Shown: one piece after another, positions 1 through 9,989 of the stretch
Numbering within the stretch: position 1 is the stretch's first letter
How the letters are laid out: each line of letters starts with the position of its first letter
Origin: Carnegiea gigantea
Taxonomy: Eukaryota > Streptophyta > Magnoliopsida > Caryophyllales > Cactaceae
NCBI GenBank assembly: GCA_029747015.1
Contig: JAKOGI010000829.1
Coordinates: forward strand, 62,001 to 126,000
DNA: 64,000 nt
Reading direction: 5' to 3'
Program-made: the position numbers and the translations under genes
The notes under the pieces: model-generated
Database searches by the model: none
What the model was told of the DNA's origin: nothing
What the model saw: only the letters and a program-made list of their open reading frames with translations

Positions 1-1085
1 GAAGCCCGTAATAGAGAAGAAATTTTTGAACACTGAAAAAGAGGAATGAATAGTATCTTAAACCTAAACACTACTTGGACTGCGGCAAACTTCCTAAATT
101 ACATCGAGTATAGTTTCTCTGGCACTGTAGCTGATTGGTATGATTCATTAAGTGAAGATGGTAAAAATACATTAAGAATGATGGAAACACTAGCTACTAT
201 GTTCAGAAGTCTGTGCAAAGAAATTGAAACTGAATTCATCGGCTGAAGAAAAAGTACGAGAATGGCAAAGAAAAATTAACAACATAGAACTATGGGATAT
301 AAGGTACCTAAAAAATTATATTGTAGAATTTAATCAATAATATTACAAAATTGGGTATAATGAAACAAATCTTGGCATGTTCTATGACAAACTGCCATAT
401 CCATATAATTAATGAAAAATACATGACATGGTTACAACGAACAGATGTTGTTGATACCCTTGGTTCGAGAATTTTCTATTTGCAAAAATGGGTCAATGAA
501 TAATGTCTTGATCTGCAAAAGCAAAAGAAGATTAAGAAGCAGTTCTTAACTTGTTCGGATTCACCTCACCAATGGGGAAAAGAATCTGAGAAACGAATAA
601 GAAGAAAATTTTATAAGAAAAAGAGCTTTAACAAGCAGAGAGGCGAAAAATATAGAAGAAAATATTACAACAAATCGAGTGCTAAAAAACGTAGATTTTT
701 TAGGAAAGATGCTTATTGCCTGGCAGGAAAAAAACAACTTCAAATATTGGGCATGTAGAGAAATAGGGCATTACACTAACGAATGCAAAAACAGAAAGAA
801 TAACAAGCTTATTGAAACGTTGAAAAGCCTAGATTATGTTGAGCTTAGTGAAGATGAGGCATTAGACCTAGCCATAGGTAACAACAAAGGAATTGTTGAA
901 ATCATAGAAAATAATGAATATGAAGAAAGTGATTATAAAGAAACTAGCCATATGATAGAAAGTAGTTCGGTTAGCCTTGGTGATCTCCAAGGAGAAGAAT
1001 TTGTTATAGACAATGATCATGAAGAAGTCAAAGGAGATTGGATTCCCATAATCCAAAAAGATATAATCTATAAAAAATTTATTTT
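1..1085 (+). pseudogene. Caulimovirid coat protein region, copy 1 (degenerate, 5' end outside window)
   Basis: This is the capsid (coat) protein part of the viral polyprotein. The reading is broken: one open piece runs 46-246, a stop and frame change follow, and a last open piece runs 679-1089. A very basic Lys/Arg-rich stretch at about 580-700 precedes a zinc knuckle at 745-786, as is usual for caulimovirid coat proteins that bind nucleic acid. The knuckle should read C-x2-C-x4-H-x4-C, but the first Cys is Tyr here (codon 745-747), whereas copy 2 keeps all four ligands. An acidic tail (Glu/Asp-rich) follows the knuckle. Pieces of the same order and sequence recur at 8296-9330, which confirms that this is one decayed ORF. 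Confidence 0.82.
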
Positions 1086-1113
1086 TTAATTAAAAAGCAA
1101 ATACGTATGTGAA

Positions 1114-1560
1114 ATGATGGAAGGAGATCTTGAGATAAAGGATTGTGAGTATGACGTTGAAAAAGTTAATCTGATTAATTGGGAGAATATCCATAGGCAT
1201 AACAAAAATAGAAAGTATAGGTATATCTATGTCAGAAGTGTCCAAATTCAAATCACCTCATTACAATATTATGGTAAAGACATTGATCTTTACGTCTTAC
1301 TCTGTGATATTAAACATACCAAATTTAATAATCAGATAATCACAGGGATAAAAACCAATTTATATAATGGGTTAGTAGGTTTCAATTATCGACCTGGATA
1401 TTATGTGAGTCTAAAAGATGAATTTGCTAAAAATTTTCTATCCCTTAAGATAAAAACAGTCTGGATGGACATGAAAAGAAGAGGATATCTGTTAAGGATA
1501 TTTTGAAAAATTATCTACAAATTAGATAATACAATAGATCTCAAAACTAAGGTAACAATT
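1114..1560 (+). pseudogene. Caulimovirid 30K-superfamily movement protein, copy 1
   Basis: The open piece 1114-1506 (130 residues) has the core pattern of pararetroviral 30K-superfamily movement proteins: a R-S-V-Q-I-Q-I strand, then G-K-D-I-D, then a conserved D in a C-D-I-K-H-T-like position, then a Y-N-G-x-x-G-F-N segment. Movement proteins of this family line plasmodesmata and pass virions from cell to cell. The gene lies directly after the coat protein and before the protease, which is the key order feature of this virus. A TGA at 1504-1506 ends the piece; related sequence may continue to about 1600. Copy 2 has the homologous region at 9355-9760. Confidence 0.7.
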
Positions 1561-1751
1561 ATAGAAGCAGAGAAATTTGAAAGTCCTACCCCCATGTAAA
1601 AGATCTAGAGGATTAAGTCTAATCCTCAAGAAATAAAAATTGATCGTTCATGGATATCTAACTTTGCCAATCCTACAAAGATCAATAAGAAAAATATAAT
1701 AAAAATTAATGAAGAAGGTAAAATCACCATTAAACCCAAATATTAAGAAGC

Positions 1752-3942
1752 ATGAGCACAAGGTCAGATTGGGGAGAAGGATCTTCATCCACTGAAGATG
1801 AGCCTAAGAAAGATGATACAATTAGTATGACCAGTGAAATGAGTAGAATGAGTTTTGAAGCGGTAAGACCCGGCTTAAATCGATTAACAAGTTTGGAAAG
1901 AAAGGTCATTGAATGTAAAACTAGAACTGTTACTGAACCAATTTATGAGGACGAATTAGTAAAAAATATAGCTATGGAAACATACTATGAGGCTATCAAT
2001 ATAAATCCTAATAGCATCTGTATCCCAATAAAGGTATGTTTAGAGGAATACAATAAATATGAACTATGTGCTTACATAGATAGTGGTTGCTCTGTATGCT
2101 TTGGGAAGAGAACATTATTTCCTGAATTTATGTGGAAAAGAGCTAAAAATCCTTTATAAGTAAGGATAGCTGATAATAGTGTTATGAGCCGCAATGAAAT
2201 CATAGAAGGGTTATCCATAGAATTAGGAGGAGTCCAATGCATTATACCAGTTCTATAAGCCACTTATCAACCCTCTCATGATATGATTATTGAAAATAAT
2301 TTTCAAAAATTATATTCTCCATGCACTCAGACCATAAACCAAATAATATTTACGATTAATGGCCACTCAGTTTCTATTGAAAAATTAAGTAAGGTTTACA
2401 CTCATCAGAAAATTGAGTTTACACGCAGCCAGCGTGGTGAGAAGATAATGTTTGTACAACGAGAAGCAGCACTAACAATCTCATTACCCGAGTTATCTGT
2501 TAAAGAGCAGATTGTTGAACAACAAGAAAAACTATGCAAAAAATTGTATTCTGACAATCCTCTAAAATTTTGGGATAAAGACAAAACTTTTGCTAAGATC
2601 ACTTTGTTAAATCCTAATACTATCATCCGAGTCAAACAAATGGTGTATACCCATTAGGACATTCAAGAGTTTAACAAACAAATCAAAGAACTTCTGGATA
2701 AAGGATTGATTAGAAACAGTAAGAATCCTTACACCAGTCCCGCCTTCATGGTAAGAAATCATGCTAAGAAAAAAAGAGGAAAAGTTAGAATGGTAATAAA
2801 TTACAAAAAGTTTAATGATAATACTGTTTTTGATGGTTATTATATTCCTAACAAAACAGTCCTTTTCATCAGAATTCAAGGAGCCTCTTAGTTCTCGAAA
2901 ATGGATTGCAAAAGTGGTCATTGACAGATAAAAATGGATGAGGAAAGTATTCCTTTAACCGCATTTAGTGCCCCATAAGGTCATTATAAATGGATAGTAA
3001 TGTCATTTGGTCTTAAAAATGCACCTCAAATATTCCAGAGAAGAATGGATAACATCTTTAAAGACCTTAATCATTGTTGTTTAGTTTAAATTGATGATAT
3101 CCTTATCTTTTCTAAAACCATAGAGTAACATAAAAATGATATCTTGGCTATTACCCAAAGATACATTGATTATGGCATTATACTTGATAAGAATAAATGC
3201 ATTTATGCTGAGTAAGAAATTAAGTTTTTAGGTCTAGAGATAAAAGTTGGACAAATTATTCTACAAAAATATATTTTGGAAAAAATAGAAAATTTTTCAA
3301 AAAAAATTGAAGATAGAAAACAACTAGAAAGGTTTCTTAGATGTCTTACCTATGCTTCTGATTCCATTAAAAATTTGACTAAACTAAGAAAACCATTACA
3401 GCAAAAACGCAAGAAAGATGTTAGCTGGGCATGAACCACTAATGATTCAAAAATTGTCCAGAACTTCAAAAAAATGTATAAAAATCTTCCTGTCCTTAAT
3501 CTTCCTAATGAAGAAGATGATTTAATTCTTGAGACAGATGCCAGCAATAAGTATTGGAGTGCGGTACTCAAAATCAAAGAAGGAGAAAAACTTTGTAAAT
3601 ACTGCAGTCGAAGCTTTAATAAAGTAGAATGAACTATTCCACGATGGACAAAGAAATCCTTGCAGTCATAAGGAGAATTAAAAAATTCTTAATCTTTTTA
3701 GCCCCTAAACCTTTTCTCATTCGAACTGATTGTAAAGGAATACTTGGTTTTGTAAAAAAGAATTTATCAAATATGCAAGTGCAAGGGCGGCTCCTGCGTT
3801 GGCAATTATACTTTAACCAGTTTTCCTTCTCTATTGAACATATACAGGGATCGAAAAACTCTCTGGCAGATAGTTTAACTCAAGAACTCGCCAATGATGA
3901 TCATCAAAGTCGACCTTCTACGAAAAAAGGAGAAAATCCTTA
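1752..3942 (+). pseudogene. Caulimovirid protease-reverse transcriptase-RNase H polyprotein, copy 1
   Basis: This is the viral replication polyprotein. The retropepsin-like protease motif D-S-G is intact at 2079-2087. The RT palm begins about 2700 (basic R-M-V-I-N-Y-K motif at about 2785). The catalytic box at 3087-3098 keeps both aspartates, but its first residue is a stop (TAA) instead of Tyr. RNase H starts with a T-D-A-S motif at about 3536 and ends with an A-D-S-L-type tail near 3880. In-frame stops include 2655 (TAG), 2889 (TAG), 2922 (TGA) and 2976 (TAA), and more follow up to 3630. Most look like transitions in Gln or Trp codons. The remaining open pieces are 1752-2159, 2283-2657, 2706-2891 and 3629-3943. 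Confidence 0.87.
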
Positions 3943-3947
3943 ATGAA

Positions 3948-4985
3948 ATGCCAGTCATACTAGAACGGGTTACGCCTTCTAGTAAAGTCCTTATTGATAA
4001 CATAGAATTTCATACAAAAAGTAGATCGCGCTTTAGTCTACTTTTTACTATCTACCTAATAGCCCAAAGATTTTTCCTTCTAGAATTACAAATTAGCTAC
4101 CTTCGGTGTCCTTATGATATCCCCAAAAAAATAAGTTCTCATTTCCAAGAAAAATGGTGCAATGAATGGTATACAGCCTGCATTGACTTTTATCATCATT
4201 CTTCCCACAATATTTGGGAGTTTTGAAGTACAACGATCTATTTTTCCGACAGATCTGGAGTTGGTGGCATTTATTTCCCAGCCAATTCATTATCTCCTAA
4301 GGATCATGTCTTTAAAGCCTGGAAATACAGGATGGTACTTTACTTCTCAGAAGTCTTAGATCTAAACTTTTCATTTTTCTCAACCTTAACTAAGTTCCAG
4401 CAATATATGTTTAAAAGGTTCCATTGAATTCTTAAATCTCTACATGGACCAGCAAAAATTCCAGTTCTCAGATACCTAACTTTGGAGGTTTATAGCGCCC
4501 TGATTGAATATGAAAATGGAAAAGCCAAACTAACCCATTATCTTATCCAAATTATTGATTACGACAATCCCAGTGATCAACGACAAAATTGGATTCATAG
4601 AGATCAAGCACATATAGTTATTGATCCTGCATTAGTAAGGGCTATTGGATTTTTCAACATTTATCATCAATGTCAGGCATTAATCGAACGAGGAAAAATG
4701 TTAATACATTGTGAAAACACAACTTTCGCCTATGATAATGAATTTAAAGACTACATGAAGGTGAAAGGAGCAATGTCAGAAGATATCTTTGATTATCTCT
4801 TTGATGTTGGAGTTGAAAAATTCTTATCAGAAAAAGGGAAAAAACATCTCCTTGAATTATTTGAAGAATGGGATCCAGAGCATCTTAACCAAATAAATGA
4901 AGATTTTGATGATTATCCAGATAATGATGGTCTGAAAGATATAATTGGAGATGAAGGCATGCAGAATGTCAATAATGATGACTAG
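3948..4985 (+). pseudogene. Unrecognised caulimovirid ORF downstream of RNase H, copy 1 (167-codon open C-terminal part)
   Basis: A coding region follows RNase H, overlapping or nearly touching it. The first part (3894-4226) is open, 4227-4480 carries stops, and 4482-4985 is fully open for 167 codons. The C-terminal part is acidic (Asp/Glu-rich tail) and contains an F-D-Y-L-F-D-V-G motif that is also present in copy 2 near 12810. In cavemovirus-type genomes this position is taken by the transactivator/viroplasmin gene, but I do not see a clear viroplasmin motif, so the function is not assigned. Homology to copy 2 across the whole stretch shows it is a genuine viral gene. Confidence 0.6.
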
Positions 4986-5159
4986 TCTTTTTATCATTAA
5001 AAGTTCTGAAAAGGCTGCCCCATTATTATACTATTTTGACAAGTGTCTGGAAAATAAAGTATGTACTGTAGCCATCAGTGTACTGCAGACAACTGTAGCC
5101 ATATGAAAAATCTTTATGTACTATAACCTTTAGGGCATCCTATGTACCCCCATCCCCTC

Positions 5160-5167
5160 TATAAATA
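5160..5167 (+). promoter_or_regulatory. TATA box of viral pregenomic-RNA promoter, copy 1
   Basis: TATAAATA lies about 175 bases after the last viral ORF, in the intergenic region where caulimovirids place the pregenomic promoter. A poly(A) signal follows 167 bases later, which is the usual caulimovirid spacing that gives terminally redundant transcripts. The box is intact here but mutated in copy 2 (near 18877). Whether it still fires is unknown. Confidence 0.6.
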
Positions 5168-5326
5168 GAGAGGTCGAGAGCTGTGGAGGGACACGGTTAT
5201 TTGAGCATTCTTGAGTAAAAGAGAGATTTGAATTCTCTATTTCTCTATGAGCAAGCATCTCTAATGATCTTAACTTAAGTCCCTCTTCAAAATATTCCAT
5301 TGTAATATAACCACTTTCAAACTTTT

Positions 5327-5332
5327 AATAAA
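5327..5332 (+). terminator. Viral poly(A) signal AATAAA, copy 1
   Basis: AATAAA sits in a block conserved between both copies, downstream of the TATA box as in other caulimovirids. Copy 2 has AGTAAA at the matching place (19046-19051). Confidence 0.55.
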
Positions 5333-6056
5333 AGAAGTTTCCCAGTAGGGAACGTTATTCAATTGAACCTTATGTCTTAAATATTATAATTTCTTGATTA
5401 AAGATCCACTATCCTTGAAAAAGATTAAAAACTTGATTAGTGACTACGGTCTGAGGTAGGAAACGAAACAGATCTGTACTGTGCCTGATCTAAGGAAGGT
5501 GGGGTTGATATTAGCTATCTCTGTAAACTGGAAGTTAGAGGAACGCCAGGATCCAGCGCCAACTAAGTTCAGGTAACGGTCGAAACTCTCTAATTAAGTT
5601 TTAATTATTTTTGCTAAGAATGGTGGGCCCATAACCACAGACAGTATAATATATAAGATATAAGTAGTAGATTGTGATAACTAGTACCAGTAAAGTCATT
5701 ATAAGAAGTTAAATCAAGCATATTTTGAGAAAAACCCTGAAAATAGCTTATTTGCGTAGCAAACCCTTTCCAGGGGCTTTTCTATAATTTCTAAAAGTTC
5801 AAGGATTAAATTATAAATAAAAAGGGTCAAAAAGTCACTTTTTCTAAAACTGAAGGTACCAAAGTGTAAAGATTTCCAAAACCAGGTCTAACGTATGAAT
5901 ACGCTAAAACTGGAGGTACCAAATTGTAAAATTTTCACTACCTTTTGGTTTTTGTCACTATATTAGATTTAGTTTGTTTCTCGATCATATTGATCTTAAC
6001 TTATGTGATTAATTAGATTTAGAATATGAGACCACTGAGTAATATTTGCTTTATTC

Positions 6057-6724
6057 AGCAAGTGGCATTTCTAGAATAAGCAGTTAATTGATGACCTGTA
6101 ATCCATCCCTTAGGAAAAGACCCATACGTACTACAATAATAAACCTGTACGCTTGTGAAAATTCATAACATTTATGTGCTTGATTATTGGGTAGAATAAT
6201 TAAACAAATTTAATCACAAAACTCCTCTTGGGAGTGCTTCATATATTGAAAATTATTAAAAATATCACTTTTTTGGAAACTTATTTCTTGAAGAAACCTC
6301 ATGTTAACTTACTTGCATATAATAATTTAAACATGAAGTGTAAGCCACTCAAAACCACATGCATGCTTTAACCACATGCATGCTTTGTTCAACAAGTACC
6401 ACTGCTAGAATTAGCAGTTAATTGATGACCTGTAATCCATCCCTTAGGAAAACACCCATAAGTGTTACAACAATAAACCCGTACACTTGTGAAAATTCAC
6501 GACATTTATGTGCTTGATTATTGGCTAGAATAATTAAACAAATTTAATCACAAAATTCCTCTTGGGAGTGCTTCGTATATTGAAAATTATTAAAAATATT
6601 ACTTTTCTGGAAACTTATCGCTCGAAGAAACCTTATGTTAACTGACTTTTATATAATAATTTAAACATGAAGTGTAAGCCACTCAAAACCACATGCATGC
6701 TTTAACTAATAAATTAAACTAACC
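6057..6724. repeat. 334-bp tandem direct duplication
   Basis: A block beginning near CAGCAAGTGGC at 6058 recurs near CAACAAGTACC at 6391. Matching points (GTTAATTGATGACC at 6083 and 6417) are 334 bases apart. The two units differ by scattered substitutions, and both end in a CCACATGCATGCTTTAA segment. The first unit has an extra small repeat of that end piece near 6365. Confidence 0.8.
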
Positions 6725-6949
6725 TAGGTGATTTAAATAATTATGATGAATCAAGGAGTTTATTATGGGGAGAGTCACAGCTAACCACCTTGTAGATTTC
6801 CTTGCAATTTGAGTCAGATCAAAACTCGAGAAATTTTCAAATCCAAGAGAACTTATTGCCTCTCTTTGAGCTTCATTAAATAAAGAAATCATTGCAACAA
6901 AACCAATAGGAGATATCCCTATAGGCGAGCATTGTACCAACAACATCAA
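6719..6949 (-). pseudogene. Possible remnant of a plant transposon-associated protein domain
   Basis: A 76-residue minus-strand reading contains a pattern like the plant-specific domain often seen in MULE-captured and CACTA-associated genes: a Leu/Ile helix, then Q-R-E-A, then a short I-S-S-L-G-F-E segment, then R-W-L. There are no upstream or downstream continuations. It could equally be chance coding. I would not treat it as a gene. Confidence 0.2.
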
Positions 6950-7291
6950 TGCTTTTAAGCGTTATAGCATGAGCCAGATTTCTAGGTGTTGTCTGTACTT
7001 CATTATATGATGTATCATAAGATAAATTCAGTTTCGGACCTCAAGGTTAGGGTAAATAATTTCTTGAACTCACAACTTCAAAAATGATTTTTCGATCCAT
7101 CCAAACTTTAGGGCAAATAATTTCTAGGGCACAACTAAAGCAAACCTAGCTTTTAAATTACACCAAGTACCCCAAGTTTTTAAAAGTTTATATTTTTATC
7201 CCCAATCCTTAAAAATATGCTTTAAAAAATTTTAGTTTAGTGCGTGTGCTATTTTTATCATAAGTACTACTACTTGAAGCCCTCTTTAAAC

Positions 7292-7304
7292 TGGTATCAA
7301 AGCC
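7292..7304 (+). promoter_or_regulatory. tRNA-Met primer-binding site of copy 2
   Basis: TGGTATCAAAGCC differs by one base from the plant initiator tRNA-Met complement TGGTATCAGAGCC used by caulimovirids to start minus-strand DNA. It lies about 80 bases before the first viral reading frame, which fits its use as the conventional start of the viral map. Confidence 0.65.
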
Positions 7305-7371
7305 ACGTGGCAAAAACTAATTAAGATAATTAAGCTAATTAATAATTAGTTAAGCTAAGTAATCTCAGCTA

Positions 7372-8230
7372 ATGGTTGATTCCTCATTTACTTGTCATGC
7401 TATTAATTATTTAGATATTGTTCACACACGAGAAGGAACCACTTCTGTTGTATCGCAATTAAACTATATCACTGAAATAGTTTTAGAATTAAAAGCAACA
7501 TTAGCAAAAATTAATACTGAAGTTAAGGACATAAAAAAGCACCTAACTGCAATCTATCTTTCTTTAATCAATACAATTAGACATAGGAGAAAATTCGATT
7601 CAAGTATCAGTACTCCCCTTTTCAAAACCCCAAAAAAATAAAAAATCAATTTCTTTTACAAGATACAAAAATCAAAAAAGAAGTAGGAGAAAAACCAACT
7701 AAAAATCATTGGAAAACATAGAAAAAGGAGAAGATGATGGAGTGTAAGCATATGATCTAGAGGAGTTACAAAATACGTTTGATAAAAAACAAAATCTAGA
7801 AGTATTAAACAAGATCATGAGCGTAATAGTTGACAAACAAGAAATATTATCTCATGATAATGAAGAGACAAATAATATCCAATTAGCAGAAGAAATATAT
7901 CAATAGATGAACTTGATTAAACTAGAAAATCTAACATTGTTCTTTTAGAAGAAATTAAGAAGAAACTTGATATAAAAAATGAAAAATTGGCGGCTGAAAG
8001 TGAAATCAATGAAATTGGAGAAGAACTCAACATCAATGATATCATATCCAATTTAGTTAACAATATAATTCCTAAACCCGAAGAATTTTGTGAACCATCT
8101 AGACAAAATAGCCATTTTGTGAGACTTAGATATGTTCGAGTATGACATACAACTAACTTTTCCTTTGGGCTGATCCCAAGGAAAACCACTTCATTTGAAG
8201 AAATTGGCCTTACTCCAATTAGCTAAACAG
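7372..8230 (+). pseudogene. N-terminal viral ORF (coiled-coil rich), copy 2
   Basis: An 89-codon open piece starts with ATG at 7372, 80 bases after the primer-binding site. Its heptad-like Leu/Ile pattern (I-V-L-E-L-K-A-T-L-A-K-I) suggests a coiled coil, then it becomes basic. After the stop at 7639 the coding character continues with stops and frame changes into the coat-protein region. The matching part of copy 1 lies before the window. In cavemovirus-like genomes a coiled-coil segment precedes the coat protein; equating this piece with it is inference. Confidence 0.5.
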
Positions 8231-8295
8231 ATTACATCTTAAATATAGATGGAGCTTGTAATAGAGAAAAACTATCTAAACATTGAAAAAGATGT

Positions 8296-9330
8296 ATGAA
8301 TAGTATCTTGAATTTGAATTCCACGTGGAGTACTAGAAATTTCCTAAACTGTGATGAACATAGTTGACTGGTATGACTCATTAGATGAGGAAGGTAAAAA
8401 TGTATAGAATGATGGAAACACTAGCTACTATCTTAAAAAAATATTTAAGGAAATTGAGATTGAATTTACTGGAGCTAAAATTGATTTGGGAGAAAAGCTA
8501 GAAAATGGCAAATAAAGATTAATAACATAGAGCTATGGGATATAAGATATCTGAAAAATTATATTACTGAATTTAGTTAGTATTATTGTCAATTAGGCAT
8601 AATAGTATGTTATATGATAGATTATCATATCCGATCAATTTCATAATCAATGAAAAATACATTACATGGCTTGAAAAAATAAATGTCATCGATATCTTTT
8701 GTACAAGCTTCTCTTATCTAAGAAAATGGGCCAATGATCAGTGCATTGATCTCCAAATACAAAAGAAAATGAAGAAACAATTTCTAGCATATTGCGCTAA
8801 TCCTCATCAATGGAGAAATAAACCTGAGAAGAGAACAAAATAAAAATTTTATTTAAAAAAGGGCCTTAAAAAGCAAAGAGAAGACAAATACAAAAGAAAA
8901 TATTATAACAAACAAGCCACAAAAGATAAAGATTTTTAGAAAAGTTGCTCATTATCCTGCAGAAAAACATAGTTGTAAGTGTTTGGCATGTGAAAAAGTA
9001 TGTCATTATGCAAACGAATGCAAAAATAGGAAGAACAATAAGCTTATAAAAACATTGGGAAGTTTAGACTATTTTGAGCTTAGTGAACAAGAATGATTAG
9101 ACCTAGCCCTAAAAAACAACACAGGAATTATAGAAATAGTAATGGAAGATGAATATCAAGAAAGTGATTATGAAGAAACTAGCCATATGATGAAAAGTAA
9201 CTCCATTAGTCTTGGTGATCTTCAAAGAGAAGAATTTATGATAGATAATGAGAATAAAGACATCAAAGGAGATTAGATTCTTCCTATAATTTAGAAAAAC
9301 ATGATCTATAAAAAATTCGTCTTTCAACTA
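8296..9330 (+). pseudogene. Caulimovirid coat protein region, copy 2
   Basis: This region is collinear with copy 1 coat protein (same opening M-N-S-I-L-N-L). The open piece 8586-8843 belongs to it. The zinc knuckle at 8980-9021 keeps C-x2-C-x4-H-x4-C. Stops and frameshifts break the rest, for example a stop at the start of the movement-protein linker near 9275. An acidic tail follows the knuckle as in copy 1. Confidence 0.78.
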
Positions 9331-9354
9331 AAAAGTGTGTATGTATGGAGAATA

Positions 9355-9760
9355 ATGGAAAGGCATTTAGAGATGAAAAATTTTGAGCACAACGTGGGAG
9401 AAGTTAATCTCATTAATTGGAAAAACATCCTTAAGCATAACAAAGATAAAAAGCATAGGTACATTCTTGTTCGAAGTGTCCAAGTCCAAATTATGCCATT
9501 ATAGTATTAAGGCAAAGATATTGATCTCTATGCTTTGCTATGTAATATCAGGCATACCAAATATAATAATCAAATTATCACATGAATCAAAATGAATTTA
9601 TGTAATGTTTCGGTAGGATTCAATTGCAAACCAAGCTATTACGTCAGTCTAAAAGATGAATTTGCCAAAAATTTTCTATCCCTCATAATAAAAGTAGTTG
9701 GGATGGACTAGAAGAGAGGAGCTTACCCACTAAGGATATTTTAAAAAATAATATATAAAT
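9355..9760 (+). pseudogene. Caulimovirid movement protein, copy 2
   Basis: Homologous to 1114-1560, with the R-S-V-Q-V-Q-I strand of the 30K core at about 9470-9490, then a stop at 9502 and further broken pieces. It again lies between the coat protein and the protease. Confidence 0.62.
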
Positions 9761-9989
9761 TGGATAATTTCTATAGATCTAAAGAGTAAGATAACAATGA
9801 TAGTGGCAGAAAAAGTTGAGAGTCCTTCTCATATCCAAAAAAATCCAAAGGATAAAATCCAATCTGCAGGAGATAAAGATCAATATGTTCTGGACATCTA
9901 GCTTTTCCATTCCCACAAAAATTAATAAGAAAAATGTAATAAAAATTAATGAGAATGAAAAAATTACCATTAAATGCCAATTATTAAGA

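Larger units (their letters stand above)
1..5720 (+). other. Endogenous caulimovirid (plant pararetrovirus), copy 1, 5'-cut by window
   Basis: This is a decayed integrated pararetrovirus of the family Caulimoviridae. From left to right it shows coat protein with a zinc knuckle, a 30K-type movement protein, aspartic protease, reverse transcriptase, RNase H, an unrecognised downstream ORF, a TATA box and a poly(A) signal. The window opens inside the coat-protein region, so the 5' part is missing. Homology to copy 2 runs through the leader to about 5720 and then fades. The coding sequence carries many in-frame stops and some frameshifts, so it is not functional. The domain order (coat before movement protein) resembles cavemoviruses and solendoviruses as I know them; genus placement is inference. 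Confidence 0.88.
5333..7291. other. Viral leader and inter-copy spacer between the two pararetrovirus copies
   Basis: 5333-5720 is leader-like sequence, matched by 19052-19450 after copy 2. From 5720 to the primer-binding site at 7292 I see no coding region except a weak minus-strand remnant at 6719-6949. The stretch holds a 334-bp tandem duplication (6057-6724). AT-rich filler follows up to 7291. If the array is a true head-to-tail integration, this is a long leader enlarged by duplication or insertion. Confidence 0.5.
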
